Shown here: positions 22,923 to 33,514 of the stretch, piece by piece
Layout of the letters: every line of letters starts with the position of its first letter
Numbering within the stretch: the first letter of the stretch is position 1
NCBI RefSeq assembly: GCF_050003625.1
Contig: NC_134397.1
Coordinates: 71,336,669-71,400,668 of the forward strand
Direction: 5' to 3'
Source: Haematobia irritans
Lineage: Eukaryota > Arthropoda > Insecta > Diptera > Muscidae
Length of the DNA stretch: 64,000 nt
Program-made: the position numbers and the translations under genes
The notes under the pieces: model-generated
The model's input: the letters and a program-made list of their open reading frames with translations, nothing else
What the model was told of the DNA's origin: nothing
Databases searched by the model: none

Positions 22923-23374
22923 TGTTCAACTCAATCTGTATGTAATTCCCTATTATTTGCATGAATTTTTTTATCCTGATTCTATATTGAAAATTCCCAG
23001 ATACTTTTTTGTTTCTGTTATGGTTGACATTTATTAGAATCTCGTCGAAATTTAAAGATTTGTTGATGATGAGACTTCCGCTAAAATGACTTGAAGTCTG
23101 TCTCTTTTGTAAGCAACTGTTGTACTGACAAGACGTAAGAAAGAAATAAATTCCTACACCTCAACGAAATCCTAAAACAGTTTGTGTTTTTCTTTCGTTT
23201 TTTTGTATCATCATTGCTGGGAGCATAAACCGATATTTGTCTTGCTGAGAGTTTATCACCCTAGCTGGGTTTCTATTGCGGTCTTTATTTCGGCGACTCT
23301 TTCAATACCGATTCCCCGCCTTTGCCCTCACCTCTTGTTGGATTCCTGGTGACACATTCCCCCTCAGTTAAACA
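22923..23374 (+). repeat. 5' LTR
   Basis: 452 bp, TGTTCAACTC at the start and AGTTAAACA at the end. It contains an aataaattcc poly(A)-signal-like site near 23142. Sequence and length equal the 3' LTR by eye. Confidence 0.95.
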
Positions 23375-23400
23375 TTTGGTCCAATTTCGAACCAGATCCA
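23375..23400 (+). promoter_or_regulatory. Putative primer-binding site
   Basis: Two bases after the LTR the sequence reads tggtccaatttcgaacc. A tgg start next to the LTR is the expected complement of a tRNA CCA end. I could not assign the tRNA: the match to a full T-arm is not of the right spacing. Confidence 0.5.
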
Positions 23401-23649
23401 CCGACGCGACTACATACATATTTGGAAAACTCTCTCGAAGACATCAATTCCGTCGTTCCACAACCGAAGCTGAGGACAAACAGGTTGGTTTACATTTTTA
23501 CTTTATGTTCCTAGTCAGTCTTTATATTGTGCTTTGAAGTGAGTGGGTGATTTTCTTGGATCGCGTAAATTGACAAAACCACGTGTGAGAATATAAATTT
23601 TGAAAAGAATTTTATGGCTAGTGGTGGTTTTACAACGAAGTTATTTTTA

Positions 23650-23722
23650 ATAATTTAAAAGCGCACGAATATAATAATTTAAAAGCGCAGGAATATAATA
23701 ATTTAGAAGCGCAAGAATATGA
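23650..23722 (+). repeat. 24-bp triplicate encoding an octapeptide
   Basis: Three units of aataatttaaaagcgcacga plus atat give NNLKAHEY, NNLKAQEY, NNLEAQEY, followed by ERKGREHMVL and a stop 16 codons later. The changes are few and mostly third-base or conservative. No ATG opens this frame. Confidence 0.75.
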
Positions 23723-24543
23723 ACGTAAAGGACGGGAGCACATGGTTTTAAGGCATAAGAGAATCTTGAGTACGAGGTGGATAAGTTGAATTTATGAAAA
23801 CCGGTGAGTTCCATCATTCAGCTTGAAGGTTTTTTCCAGAGATCTTTAATTTATGCAGTTGTTTGTATTTGCATACATTTTTTTTTGTGCAATTACAAGC
23901 GGCTTGAACACACTATATCGATCCAAAACATTCTGTTACTAACATGATCAAACACATATCCAGCAGCCCTGTTACTAACAACATTGTGCGCTGTTGATAT
24001 ATGCTTATGTATGTATGATAATGATTTCTCCATAGCTCGCTTTTCATTTCCAATATATTCCCATTCATTGTTCCCCACAATCCTCTCTCCAATCCACGCT
24101 TCGATTCCACCACATCAGCTTGCTCCCCTCTAACATCACCCAATCCCTTGTACTGAAACCCCTTCTTATATTTACATCATAACATCTCATGTTTAAAGTT
24201 ACTCTCACGCTTAACGTTAAACTGGTTTTGAGTGCAATCACATTAGAAGAAGTGTTTTTTGATGTCTGTCATTCTCCTCTTTGTGGAGCATAACAATGAT
24301 GGAAAATGTATGATTAAATCACTGGGATTTAAGCAACCACGTATTTCATGATTTCGTCGATGACCTATATCGGATTTCTACATTTCTTTCCTCAATCTCT
24401 CTCCACAATTTCTCCATGATCTAATATTTTGTTTATTATTCATATCCACACTATACTTTACTATATTTTTTGAATTTGACTGTTCCATGGTAATTCGTAA
24501 CTCCATATGTTTTGCAATTGCCATCACTTTCTCTCCAAAGACA

Positions 24544-24777
24544 TTGATATTTTCATTCCCTATCGTTAATTGCCTATTTTCATTCTTGTGTACTTGTACA
24601 TACTTGTGTACTCTGTACATGTTTCATTATTTTTTTCTCTTGTACACCATATTCATAACATTGATATTTTTATTCCCTATCGTTAATTGCCTATTTCCAT
24701 TCTTTGTGTACTTGTACACTCTTGTGTACTCTGTACATATTCCACTATTTTTTTTCCTCTTGTACACCATATTCATA
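24544..24777 (+). repeat. 117-bp tandem duplication in the leader
   Basis: Units 24544-24660 and 24661-24777 both run from ttgatatttt through tatcgttaattgcctatt, tgtgtacttgtac, gtgtactctgtacat and cttgtacaccatattcataa. About 10% differences suggest it predates this insertion. Confidence 0.85.
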
Positions 24778-25236
24778 ACATTGCTCAACCATCTACTTGT
24801 GATCAATTCTCTTTTTGTCTGGGATATTAGCGAACAATTTGTGAATGTGACCTCTTCATTCTGTATATCCAATGGTCTCATTTGATCGTACTTTTTCCTT
24901 GGTTGCTGCTATGCTTTACGAAACCGTTTGAGACATTGATGAGACAGCTGTTTGATGACGTCAGCATCTTAGAACCATAGATACACCCGTCAGTGCAGTA
25001 TCTTTTAGAAATATCTTTTTTCCTTCGACACTGCTGTCATTTTACATAGGTACACATACTCTCTGAATGCATGTAAATATAGCCTCGCGTCCATATATAC
25101 ATATATAACGAGCTAAGGGCGAGCATATTGATTCATTTATCTCTTGGTTATTCTCATTAAGACCCGGATTGCTTGATAGATTTCGCACAACACTTTTAGT
25201 CGATCTTGACTCATTTGAGGATTCATAATATCATTT

Positions 25237-28200
25237 ATGATGTCACTTGAGAAGTTTATACGACTCTCAGATCGTCTGGTAGAGTTCGAAGCAGAACTCA
25301 ACGACAAAGACGCGTTGTTTTCTTCCCCCTATGTAATCGAAATCCATAAAGCGGAGATCAAAGACATGTGGGAGAGACTTAGATTGGTATACGAGCAATG
25401 CTTGTCTGATTTAGAAGTCGAAGCTGCTGAGAGGGCAGCGCTTGGAGATGACTCGGGTGGGTCCAAGGACTCCGGGAAGGCCAGGAACGATGACGAGACG
25501 GCCAATGAGGTCGAGACCGTGAGATCAAAGTTCAAGAGCGCCTACGCGACTTATTGTCGTTGCAATGAACAATTAGGAGAACGGCTACAGGTCATGCCTT
25601 CTAAGTCTTCCGCCTCGCCACCGAAAGAGGCACATGGATTCAAATTACCTCCCTGCGAAATTCCCATTTTTAGCGGAGACTACCAGTCTTGGCCTACTTT
25701 TCGAGATGTATTCTCAGCGGTTTGCATTTCAAACTCCAGACTTAGTCCCGTTGAAAAGCTATTTCACCTGGGTCAGAGGACCAAAGGAGAACCGCACGAC
25801 ATAGTGAAAAAGCTTCCTCTCACGAACGAAAACTTTCGAGTGGCATGGGACAATCTATGTTCTCGATACGAAAACAGACGGGTTTTAGTAAATCTGCAAC
25901 TCAAGTCTTTGTTCAATCTTCCCACCATCCAGACGGAGTCGGGGACAGCATTGAAGAATTTACAGAGGGACATGAACGCATGCATATCCCTGCTTAAATT
26001 GTATGAAATCGATGTGGGCTCTTGGGATCCTATTTTTGTATTTGTTTGCTGCAACAGGCTTCCGGATATAACCCTAACGTTGTGGGAGCAAACATTAGCG
26101 GACAAAACTGTGATACCAAAATGGACGAATTTAGATTCCTTCTTGACTAACCGTCATAGAACTTTGGAGTCCGTTACCGAAATTCGGAGGAAAGATTTGC
26201 CTTTGAACGGAACTCCAAAGCCTCACAACAGTGAAAAGTCAGTCCCTAAGAGTGTTGGACGAACTTTAAAAACTTTTCAAAACAAGGTATCTGAGCTGAA
26301 GTGCAGATTGTGCCCAAGCGAAACCCATGTCGTGCGACATTGTCCCAAATTCCTGGACATGAGCGTGAATCAGCGACTAACAGAGATAAAGAAGCGAAAC
26401 CTATGTTTGAACTGTTTTTCAAGGTTACATTCTGTGAAAAACTGTAATAGTAAATTCTCGTGCTACAGATGTAGTAAACGCCACAATACCCTTCTTCATA
26501 GGGATGAGGGGGCTACAAACACGGAGAAATCAATCCCTGCCACACCGTCTACTACACCACCCATACAGTCCACTATCACTGGGGGCAATGTTCAAGCTTG
26601 TTTCGCTATGCAGTCCAAGGGAGTTCTCTTGGGTACTGCATTGGTTAGTATATGCCATAATGGATTGGTATATACAGCAAGAGCCCTCATCGACTCTGGT
26701 TCAGAGGGGACATTTGTCTCTGAAAAGTTATTTAACACTTTGAAACTACCATTCAAAAGGACATGTGCGAAAATTTCTGGCTTGAATTACTCTATGTCCG
26801 CATCAGTCCAGAAGGAATGCTCATTAATAATGCGCTCTAGACTCGATGATAGCGTTGAGGTCACCGCTTCTGCTTTGGTGGTTCCACACTTGGCCAGTTG
26901 TCTTCCTTCGGGGACAATACACCCCGATCTGTTGGGGGATTTACCCGACCTTCACTTGGCCGATCCGCGTTTCTTTGAGTGCTCAAAAATCGATCTTCTT
27001 ATAGGTGGCGATCTCCTTCCCTCCATCATGCTCCCCGGTATTAAACGAGAAATCTGCGGGTCCTTGATGGCGCAACAAACAATATTTGGGTGGATACTAA
27101 CAGGCCCGGTTCCTTCCCATTCTACACCTACGTCTACCTCAATTGTTTCCTATTTTTGTGAGATATCTGTAGAGGCAGATATCTCACGGTTTTGGGAGGT
27201 GGAGGACTTTCCAAAGAAAACTTTTCACAGTTCTTCCGATAGGTATTGTGAGACACTCTACACTTCGACGACTGTGAGGGATCCAGAAGGAAGGTACGTC
27301 GTATCTCTTCCATTCAAGGATGAAACTAGTTCTGGGAAAATTGGAATTGGCCAATCTAGAAGTAGTGCTTTGGCACAATTTTTCCGGAATGAAAATCGTC
27401 TTCTTCGATCCCCAGAGCTAAAGGAAGAATATGATAGAGTACTAATGGAGTACATATCACTCGGTCATATGTCCAAAGTTTCCCCTCCTACCCCAAATGA
27501 TATGGTTTCTTATTACTTGCCTCACCATGCAGTAATAAAACCTGATAGTACCACTACGAAAGTTAGAGTGGTCTTTAATGCATCGTCACCTTCTTCGAAC
27601 GGCCGCAGCCTTAACGATATTTTATACACTGGTCCTGTCCTACAGCAGGATTTGGTAGTTCTGATATTGAAATGGAGGTTTTTCACTTATGTCTTTAATG
27701 GGGACATAACGAAAATGTATAGGCAAGTCCTGGTAAATCCAAATCACAGGTCTTATCAGCGAGTTCTTTTTCGTCATAGTCCTAGCGAGCCTATACAGGA
27801 CTATGAGTTGACCACCGTTACATTTGGGGTAAATTGTGCGCCTTTCTTGGCAATTCGCACTATTATGCAACTGGCTGAGGATGTAAAAGACACACTTCCC
27901 TTTGCTTCCACAATACTTAGGAACTATATGTACGTTGACGATGCCTTGGCTGGGGCTTATTCAATATCTGACGCGATTACTGCCAGGTCACAATTGGTGG
28001 AGGCTCTTAAATCCGCGGGCTTTAGCATGAGAAAGTGGACATCAAACTCCAAAGATATAATTTCAGATCTCCCCCCAAGCGATCTTCTTTGTGAAGATTT
28101 CTTGGAGTTTGATGATAGAAGTACAGCCAAAACATTGGGCATTCGATGGAATGCTTCAACTGATTCCTTCTTTTTTTCCATATCCCCGTTTCCTGAATCT

Positions 28201-30543
28201 TGCAATTATACAAAGAGGGAAGTATTGTCACAGATAGCGAAACTGTTTGATCCAGCCGGTTGGTTGGCTCCAGTCATTATAATCGCGAAGATTATAATGC
28301 AAAACATTTGGGCCGAAGGCACAAAATGGGATGAGGTAATCTCATCCGATTCCCTATTGAAATGGAAATCTTTTCAGTCTGCCTATGGTGCCATCAATCA
28401 TATCCAAATACCAAGATGGTTCGATTACACACCGTTAAGCGAAATAGAATTTCATGGATTCAGCGATGCTTCTGTGAAAGCTTACTCTGCAGCCCTATAC
28501 ATTCGTGTGAAAAGAGCGCAGTCCATTTACACCCATTTAGTTTGTTGTAAGACAAAAGTAGCCCCACTCAAGACGCTTTCGATTCCGCGTCTCGAACTTT
28601 GTGGAGCAACTCTGTTGGCTGAAATGATTGATCATTTCATTCCCCAGCTACAAATCAAAAGCTATTCCATTTTCTGCTGGACTGATTCAACCATTGTCCT
28701 TTCTTGGTTAGCCAAGCCACCATGTTTTTGGACCACATTTGTGGCCAATAGGGTATCAAAGATTTCCGAAGTGATTGCTCCATCAAATTGGTATCATGTG
28801 CCATCAGATTCAAATCCAGCAGACTTAGCAAGTCGCGGGATTTACCCAAGCGATCTTGTACAGAATAATTTATGGTGGAAGGGCCCATCATGGTTGCAGG
28901 ATCAGAGCGACCATTGGCCCAAGCTCGAGAGGACATTTCATGAGCCTATTGAGATAGAGAGGAAAATCATAAAAGTAAATTTTCTGTATTTCACTGCCTT
29001 TGTCGATGTCCTCGAAAGATTTTCTTCTCTCGAAAAGGCTTTAAGGGTGATCTCATACGTTTATCGCTTTTTTCATGCAACTCATCCGAAATTCCGCACA
29101 AATTATAAAAGGGAAACCATCAACATTTCCACTTCAGAAGTGATGATGGCACAGGACCGAATAGTTGTTATGACTCAAAAGGCTTATTTCCCAAGAGACT
29201 ATTTTGCTCTTTCTACGAAAGAGTCAATCTCTCCTTCCAGCCCTTTACTGAGCCTTAATCCCTTCCTTGATTCTGAAGGCATTATGAGGATTTGTGGAAG
29301 ACTTGTCAATTCGTCTCAACTTAGTTATAACGAGCGACATCCAATTATTATTCCATACAATTGTCGCTTTTCTCATTTATTAGTTCAATTCGTTCACAAG
29401 ATTTCGCTGCATGGAGGCAACCAGTTAGTTTTGCGTTTGATACGGACTCAATTTTGGATTATAAAGGCAAAAAACTTTATAAAGTGTGTCATAAATAAGT
29501 GCAAACCATGCATATTGTACAAAAAAAGATGTCAAAGACAAATAATGTCTGCTTTACCTCCAGAGAGGTCGGAAATATCCAGACCTTTCACTCACACAGG
29601 GCTAGATTTCACTGGGCCCTTTGAAATTAAAAACTATTCTGGGCGAGCTTGTCGAATCACGAAAGGATACGTTTGTGTTTTCATATGTTTTTCCACGAAG
29701 GCAATCCATCTTGAGGCGACCTCGGACCTCTCAACAAATACTTTTCTTGCTGCATTCGAGAGATTCGTTTCTCGCCGAGGTTGCCCGCTCCACCTTCACT
29801 CCGATAATGGAACCAATTTTGTTGGAGCGGCAAAAACCTTAGCCAAGAATTTTGTTCGAACTTCCCAAGAAGCTATAGAGGCTAATTATGCACATCAGAA
29901 GATCACATGGCATTTTATTCCCCCCGGAGCCCCGCACATGGGCGGGCTCTGGGAAGCGGGTGTAAAGAGTTTTAAGTCTCATTTTCGGAAAGTAGCTGGA
30001 AACTTCAAGCATACCTTTGAGGAATTCCAAACGTTACTATCGAAAATTGAGGCTTGTTTAAACTCTCGTCCATTGTGTGCTACATCCCAGAATCCGAACG
30101 ACCTATCCGCCTTAACTCCAGGCCACTTCCTTATAGGCTCTCCTATCCTTATGCCAATGGACCCAAATATGCGCGAAGCTCCAATGTCCCTCGTCAATCG
30201 GTGGCAGCGGTTATGTGTCATCCACCAACATTTCTGTTTAAGATGGAAAGAGGAGTATCTCAAAGAACTCCATGGGCGGTATAAATGGAAGACACCCTCT
30301 GAAAACTTGAAAGAAGGGTTGATAGTTATTATTAAGGATGAAAACTTGCCTCCTAATGCATGGCGAATGGGTCGATTAAATAAAGTTTATCCAGGACCTG
30401 ATGGCAAAGTACGTGTGGTTGAGCTTTATACTGAAAAAGGCATGGTTACGAGACCCATAACAAAAATTGTTGTACTGCCAACCGACCCCTCTTCCGCTCA
30501 AAATGCACCACTAACATCACAAGAAACTACAACATCCCACTAA
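25237..30543 (+). CDS. Gag-Pol polyprotein of BEL/Pao retrotransposon
   Basis: One 1768-codon frame. In order: a Gag/capsid-like (DUF1759-type) region at ~145-305 (FSGDYQSWPTFRDVF); three zinc knuckle-like Cys/His clusters at ~356-425; an aspartic protease with DSGSEGTFV at D486 (DUF1758-type), ending near IFGWILTGP (~620); reverse transcriptase with KVRVVFNASS (~770) and YVDD at 899-902; RNase H with FSDAS (D1077) and CWTDST (D1150); an integrase HHCC zinc-binding motif (H1387, H1392, C1422, C1425); the integrase core D1457, D1523, E1573; and a C-terminal region ending ~1740 (DUF5641-like). All expected catalytic residues are present and there is no stop or frameshift. The ATG at 25237 follows ttatg/atg; a second Met is adjacent. 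It would supply particle protein, cDNA synthesis and integration. Confidence 0.95.
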   Translation: MMSLEKFIRLSDRLVEFEAELNDKDALFSSPYVIEIHKAEIKDMWERLRLVYEQCLSDLEVEAAERAALGDDSGGSKDSGKARNDDETANEVETVRSKFKSAYATYCRCNEQLGERLQVMPSKSSASPPKEAHGFKLPPCEIPIFSGDYQSWPTFRDVFSAVCISNSRLSPVEKLFHLGQRTKGEPHDIVKKLPLTNENFRVAWDNLCSRYENRRVLVNLQLKSLFNLPTIQTESGTALKNLQRDMNACISLLKLYEIDVGSWDPIFVFVCCNRLPDITLTLWEQTLADKTVIPKWTNLDSFLTNRHRTLESVTEIRRKDLPLNGTPKPHNSEKSVPKSVGRTLKTFQNKVSELKCRLCPSETHVVRHCPKFLDMSVNQRLTEIKKRNLCLNCFSRLHSVKNCNSKFSCYRCSKRHNTLLHRDEGATNTEKSIPATPSTTPPIQSTITGGNVQACFAMQSKGVLLGTALVSICHNGLVYTARALIDSGSEGTFVSEKLFNTLKLPFKRTCAKISGLNYSMSASVQKECSLIMRSRLDDSVEVTASALVVPHLASCLPSGTIHPDLLGDLPDLHLADPRFFECSKIDLLIGGDLLPSIMLPGIKREICGSLMAQQTIFGWILTGPVPSHSTPTSTSIVSYFCEISVEADISRFWEVEDFPKKTFHSSSDRYCETLYTSTTVRDPEGRYVVSLPFKDETSSGKIGIGQSRSSALAQFFRNENRLLRSPELKEEYDRVLMEYISLGHMSKVSPPTPNDMVSYYLPHHAVIKPDSTTTKVRVVFNASSPSSNGRSLNDILYTGPVLQQDLVVLILKWRFFTYVFNGDITKMYRQVLVNPNHRSYQRVLFRHSPSEPIQDYELTTVTFGVNCAPFLAIRTIMQLAEDVKDTLPFASTILRNYMYVDDALAGAYSISDAITARSQLVEALKSAGFSMRKWTSNSKDIISDLPPSDLLCEDFLEFDDRSTAKTLGIRWNASTDSFFFSISPFPESCNYTKREVLSQIAKLFDPAGWLAPVIIIAKIIMQNIWAEGTKWDEVISSDSLLKWKSFQSAYGAINHIQIPRWFDYTPLSEIEFHGFSDASVKAYSAALYIRVKRAQSIYTHLVCCKTKVAPLKTLSIPRLELCGATLLAEMIDHFIPQLQIKSYSIFCWTDSTIVLSWLAKPPCFWTTFVANRVSKISEVIAPSNWYHVPSDSNPADLASRGIYPSDLVQNNLWWKGPSWLQDQSDHWPKLERTFHEPIEIERKIIKVNFLYFTAFVDVLERFSSLEKALRVISYVYRFFHATHPKFRTNYKRETINISTSEVMMAQDRIVVMTQKAYFPRDYFALSTKESISPSSPLLSLNPFLDSEGIMRICGRLVNSSQLSYNERHPIIIPYNCRFSHLLVQFVHKISLHGGNQLVLRLIRTQFWIIKAKNFIKCVINKCKPCILYKKRCQRQIMSALPPERSEISRPFTHTGLDFTGPFEIKNYSGRACRITKGYVCVFICFSTKAIHLEATSDLSTNTFLAAFERFVSRRGCPLHLHSDNGTNFVGAAKTLAKNFVRTSQEAIEANYAHQKITWHFIPPGAPHMGGLWEAGVKSFKSHFRKVAGNFKHTFEEFQTLLSKIEACLNSRPLCATSQNPNDLSALTPGHFLIGSPILMPMDPNMREAPMSLVNRWQRLCVIHQHFCLRWKEEYLKELHGRYKWKTPSENLKEGLIVIIKDENLPPNAWRMGRLNKVYPGPDGKVRVVELYTEKGMVTRPITKIVVLPTDPSSAQNAPLTSQETTTSH

Positions 30544-30589
30544 GGTTTTGTTAAACAACGTCTACTCTTTTCCTCTACCATAGACTAAA

Positions 30590-31525
30590 ATGCGCAACGG
30601 AAAAACCAAAAGAAAGCAACCATCTCGTCGCCACTCTCCTCTCAGACGCTTACTTAATAAATATATATGCCGAATATGTCGTCACAGTCATCCTTTGCGG
30701 AAATGTAAACAATTTCTTAATATGAATATCACCCAAAGATGTGAAGCAGTTAAGAAATATGGATACTGCGACAATTGTTTGGCTCATTCACACTCGCAAG
30801 GATCTTGTTTTACTACAACTGGCTGTAATTATTGTCATGATCGGCATCATACCTTGCTTCACATGCACCGGAGGATGAAAGAGCAATCCAATTCAAATCA
30901 TCGTAAATCCACTAATTCATCCAAACAACATCCAGATACTCCCTCCTCTACAAAATCCAAAAAAAAGTCCAAGTCCGTTTCCAAATCCGAAAGTCGTTCG
31001 CCATCTACTCACAGCCATAGTGAACGTCCTAGTACCTCTTTATCGGCGCTTTTAAAGCAAAACATTACCACACTGCTACCTACAGTGGTCGTACAAATTG
31101 AAAGTGCCAGAGAGATTTACAAAGCACGTTGCCTAATGGATTCAGGATCAAGATACAGCTCCATTTCCTCCAAAGTCGTGAGCCAACTGCGACTAACCAC
31201 GCTAACCTTGCAAGATGAGACCATGTGTCCAATAACCATATCATCAGTTCATAATCGAAACGTAAAGCTAGAAGTTACCCTGAGAGTGAACAACCGCATT
31301 TCGATACACACACCAGTCAAATCTCTGCCCAAAAGTTTATGCTCCCATTTTGATAACATGGTGCTTGCGGATCCTTGTTTCTTCGAATCCGGACCTATCG
31401 ATATAATTTTAGGCATAGACCTATACTCACGAGTTATAAGCGAAGGTCTACTTAATCGCTCTGGGTTACCTTCAGCCCAGAATACCATATATGGCTGGAC
31501 TATATACGGCACAATATCTACGTGA
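30590..31525 (+). CDS. Second ORF: zinc-knuckle plus aspartic protease protein
   Basis: A 311-codon frame starts 46 nt after the Gag-Pol stop, in another frame. A basic N-terminus (KTKRKQPSRRHSPLRR) leads into Cys/His clusters: CRICRHSHPLRKC (~27-39), CDNCLAHSHSQGSC (~60-73) and CNYCHDRHHTLLH (~79-91). A Ser/Lys-rich linker (~95-150) follows, then a retropepsin-like domain with LMDSGSRYS (D184) and ending ADPCFFESGPIDIILGIDL ... IYGWTIYGT just before the stop. The layout mirrors the knuckle-to-protease part of Gag-Pol (ADPRFFECSKIDLLIGGDL, IFGWILTGP) but is strongly diverged. It lacks capsid, RT and integrase. It sits where env would be, and no signal peptide or membrane segment is visible. 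Possible roles are RNA binding, extra protease, or Gag modulation; all inference. Confidence 0.85.
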   Translation: MRNGKTKRKQPSRRHSPLRRLLNKYICRICRHSHPLRKCKQFLNMNITQRCEAVKKYGYCDNCLAHSHSQGSCFTTTGCNYCHDRHHTLLHMHRRMKEQSNSNHRKSTNSSKQHPDTPSSTKSKKKSKSVSKSESRSPSTHSHSERPSTSLSALLKQNITTLLPTVVVQIESAREIYKARCLMDSGSRYSSISSKVVSQLRLTTLTLQDETMCPITISSVHNRNVKLEVTLRVNNRISIHTPVKSLPKSLCSHFDNMVLADPCFFESGPIDIILGIDLYSRVISEGLLNRSGLPSAQNTIYGWTIYGTIST

Positions 31526-31843
31526 ATTATATGTTTTACGTGACACTGACATGAATGACCACTCCAAGCACAATAGGAACAAAGTTAAATGTAAATCAAT
31601 CTCTTCACATCTGAATTTCTTTCCCAATATGAACTTTTTACTAAAATTAATTGTACATAATTAATCATGAATATTTAAAAACTATTTTGTTTTTATACAC
31701 CCATCAAGATATAAGTTACATTGAATTTGAAAATTGAATTTGAAATTTAACGCTAATATAGTTATAATATACCACTTAATCTATTCAATATTATGGTTGT
31801 AATAATCCCTATTTTATTCAAAGCCCTCATTGCAGATATACTG
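31526..31843 (+). other. 3' untranslated region of the BEL/Pao element
   Basis: A/T-rich, without an ORF, between the second ORF and the polypurine tract. Confidence 0.7.
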
Positions 31844-31857
31844 CAAGGGGGGCGGAA
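31844..31857 (+). promoter_or_regulatory. Polypurine tract
   Basis: gcaaggggggcgga directly precedes the 3' LTR. It would prime plus-strand DNA synthesis. Confidence 0.8.
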
Positions 31858-32309
31858 TGTTCAACTCAATCTGTATGTAATTCCCTATTATTTGCATGAA
31901 TTTTTTTATCCTGATTCTATATTGAAAATTCCCAGATACTTTTTTGTTTCTGTTATGGTTGACATTTATTAGAATCTCGTCGAAATTTAAAGATTTGTTG
32001 ATGATGAGACTTCCGCTAAAATGACTTGAAGTCTGTCTCTTTTGTAAGCAACTGTTGTACTGACAAGACGTAAGAAAGAAATAAATTCCTACACCTCAAC
32101 GAAATCCTAAAACAGTTTGTGTTTTTCTTTCGTTTTTTTGTATCATCATTGCTGGGAGCATAAACCGATATTTGTCTTGCTGAGAGTTTATCACCCTAGC
32201 TGGGTTTCTATTGCGGTCTTTATTTCGGCGACTCTTTCAATACCGATTCCCCGCCTTTGCCCTCACCTCTTGTTGGATTCCTGGTGACACATTCCCCCTC
32301 AGTTAAACA
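31858..32309 (+). repeat. 3' LTR
   Basis: 452 bp, same start, end and apparent sequence as the 5' LTR. The copied TSD gttat follows at 32310-32314. Confidence 0.95.
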
Positions 32310-32314
32310 GTTAT

Positions 32315-33514
32315 TATCAGGTCATTACCAGTAATGTTCGGAGGTCGTTACCAGTAATGTTCTATTGTATCCGATTAAAAACGGTGTTGAACTCAGTTCC
32401 AACCACTAAACCAAATCCCTGAATTGAACTTTACTAAAATTGAATTGAAATTCGAAATTATCTGTTTATTTTAATGTTTACTTAGATAATTGTAATCCAT
32501 TGAAGTAAGAAAATTAATTGTAATTGGCATTAAATTGAATTGAATATGAATTACTACGAAAATGCCTCAATTAATTTTAACTAAGCGGCAACTCTAGAAT
32601 CTTTCCCCGCTTCACGGGGAAAGCTTTCATTCATTTAGCTTGAACATATTCGTTAAATTTAATTGTTGTTTTGTTCTAAATAACAATGTCTGACCCTTTG
32701 GAAATCTTGGCTTAACTTGTAAATTTTACTTGTGCATAGACAATTAGAAGGGTAAGCCGCTGCCACTCATACACTGAAAAAACAGTGAACCCACCAGGAA
32801 AGATAACTTTCGATTAATTTTAGAAAATTTTGATTTTTTTTAGAAAATTTTAACTAAACAGTATTACAAGCGCTGGCATCACTCCGATATGGTAAAAATA
32901 AGTAAATATTTTTCGACAAATTCAAGAAAATTTATTAGACATAACTAAGTTTTTGCACTTGTTAAAGAAAATTTTGTAGTTTTAAGAGAAATCTTGGAGT
33001 TCAAAATTGCAAGAATGTCTTTAGTGCCATACGAAGTTCATGATGGACACATTTTTGGTAAAATTTACAAATTTAAAGAAATAAAGAACTATTTTGTGAG
33101 AAATACGAAATTAGGAAACCTTTATGCTTTATTTTTGTATAATTTTTTCCTGTTTTTTAGTTCATTTAATTAACGTACGCAAAAAATTATTTGAGTAAAG
33201 TAAACTTTTTCCAAACATAATGATTCTATGAACTAATATAAAGTTAAATTGGCTTTAGTGAAATAGAGAGTTCACTCAACTGAAATTTGTACTGTGTTTT
33301 CTTATATCTTTTTATGATTCTGGGAGCATCAAACTAACAATACAGTCCATTCCAGTACTATAACCGGAATTGTACAAACGGTTTAGTTTTGTTTGATCTG
33401 ACCATTTCCAGTCATCAACGACCCAATCTCTGTGGGCCTTACGAGACATTTTCTATTTAATAGAGACTGCAAAAAGTGATAACCCGTACTCGGTTTTGCT
33501 CTCTACTGTACGTG
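32315..33514. other. No gene; MITE-like A/T-rich blocks
   Basis: At 32320-32365 the phrase (g)ttaccagtaatgttc occurs twice. At 32773 cactgaaaaaacagtgaac begins a block that ends near gtactgtgttttctt (33300), a possible old MITE. No ORF with a domain. Confidence 0.4.

Larger units (their letters stand above)
23401..25236 (+). other. Long 5' leader of the BEL/Pao element
   Basis: About 1.86 kb lies between LTR and Gag-Pol start. Two internal repeats stand out: a 24-bp unit repeated three times near 23650-23722 that reads NNLKAQEY in one frame, and a 117-bp tandem duplication at 24544-24777. Short frames occur on both strands, none with a domain. The leader may carry packaging signals or an intron; I see no decisive splice pair. 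Confidence 0.6.
22923..32309 (+). mobile_element. Complete BEL/Pao LTR retrotransposon, 9387 bp
   Basis: Two 452-bp LTRs start TG and end CA, flanked by the 5-bp duplication gttat (22918-22922 and 32310-32314). Between them lie a long leader, an intact Gag-Pol ORF, a second intact ORF, a 3' untranslated stretch and a purine tract next to the 3' LTR. LTRs look identical, so insertion is recent. The domain order protease-RT-RNase H-integrase in a single Gag-Pol frame and the YVDD RT motif fit BEL/Pao. It moves by reverse transcription of its own RNA in virus-like particles (family knowledge). It interrupts or abuts a Tc1 relic on its left. Confidence 0.95.

Noticed and set aside
23322..23537. 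A 72-codon frame starting in the 5' LTR
   Set aside because: It crosses the LTR end and primer-binding region and has no domain; its first part is also present in the 3' LTR without the rest.
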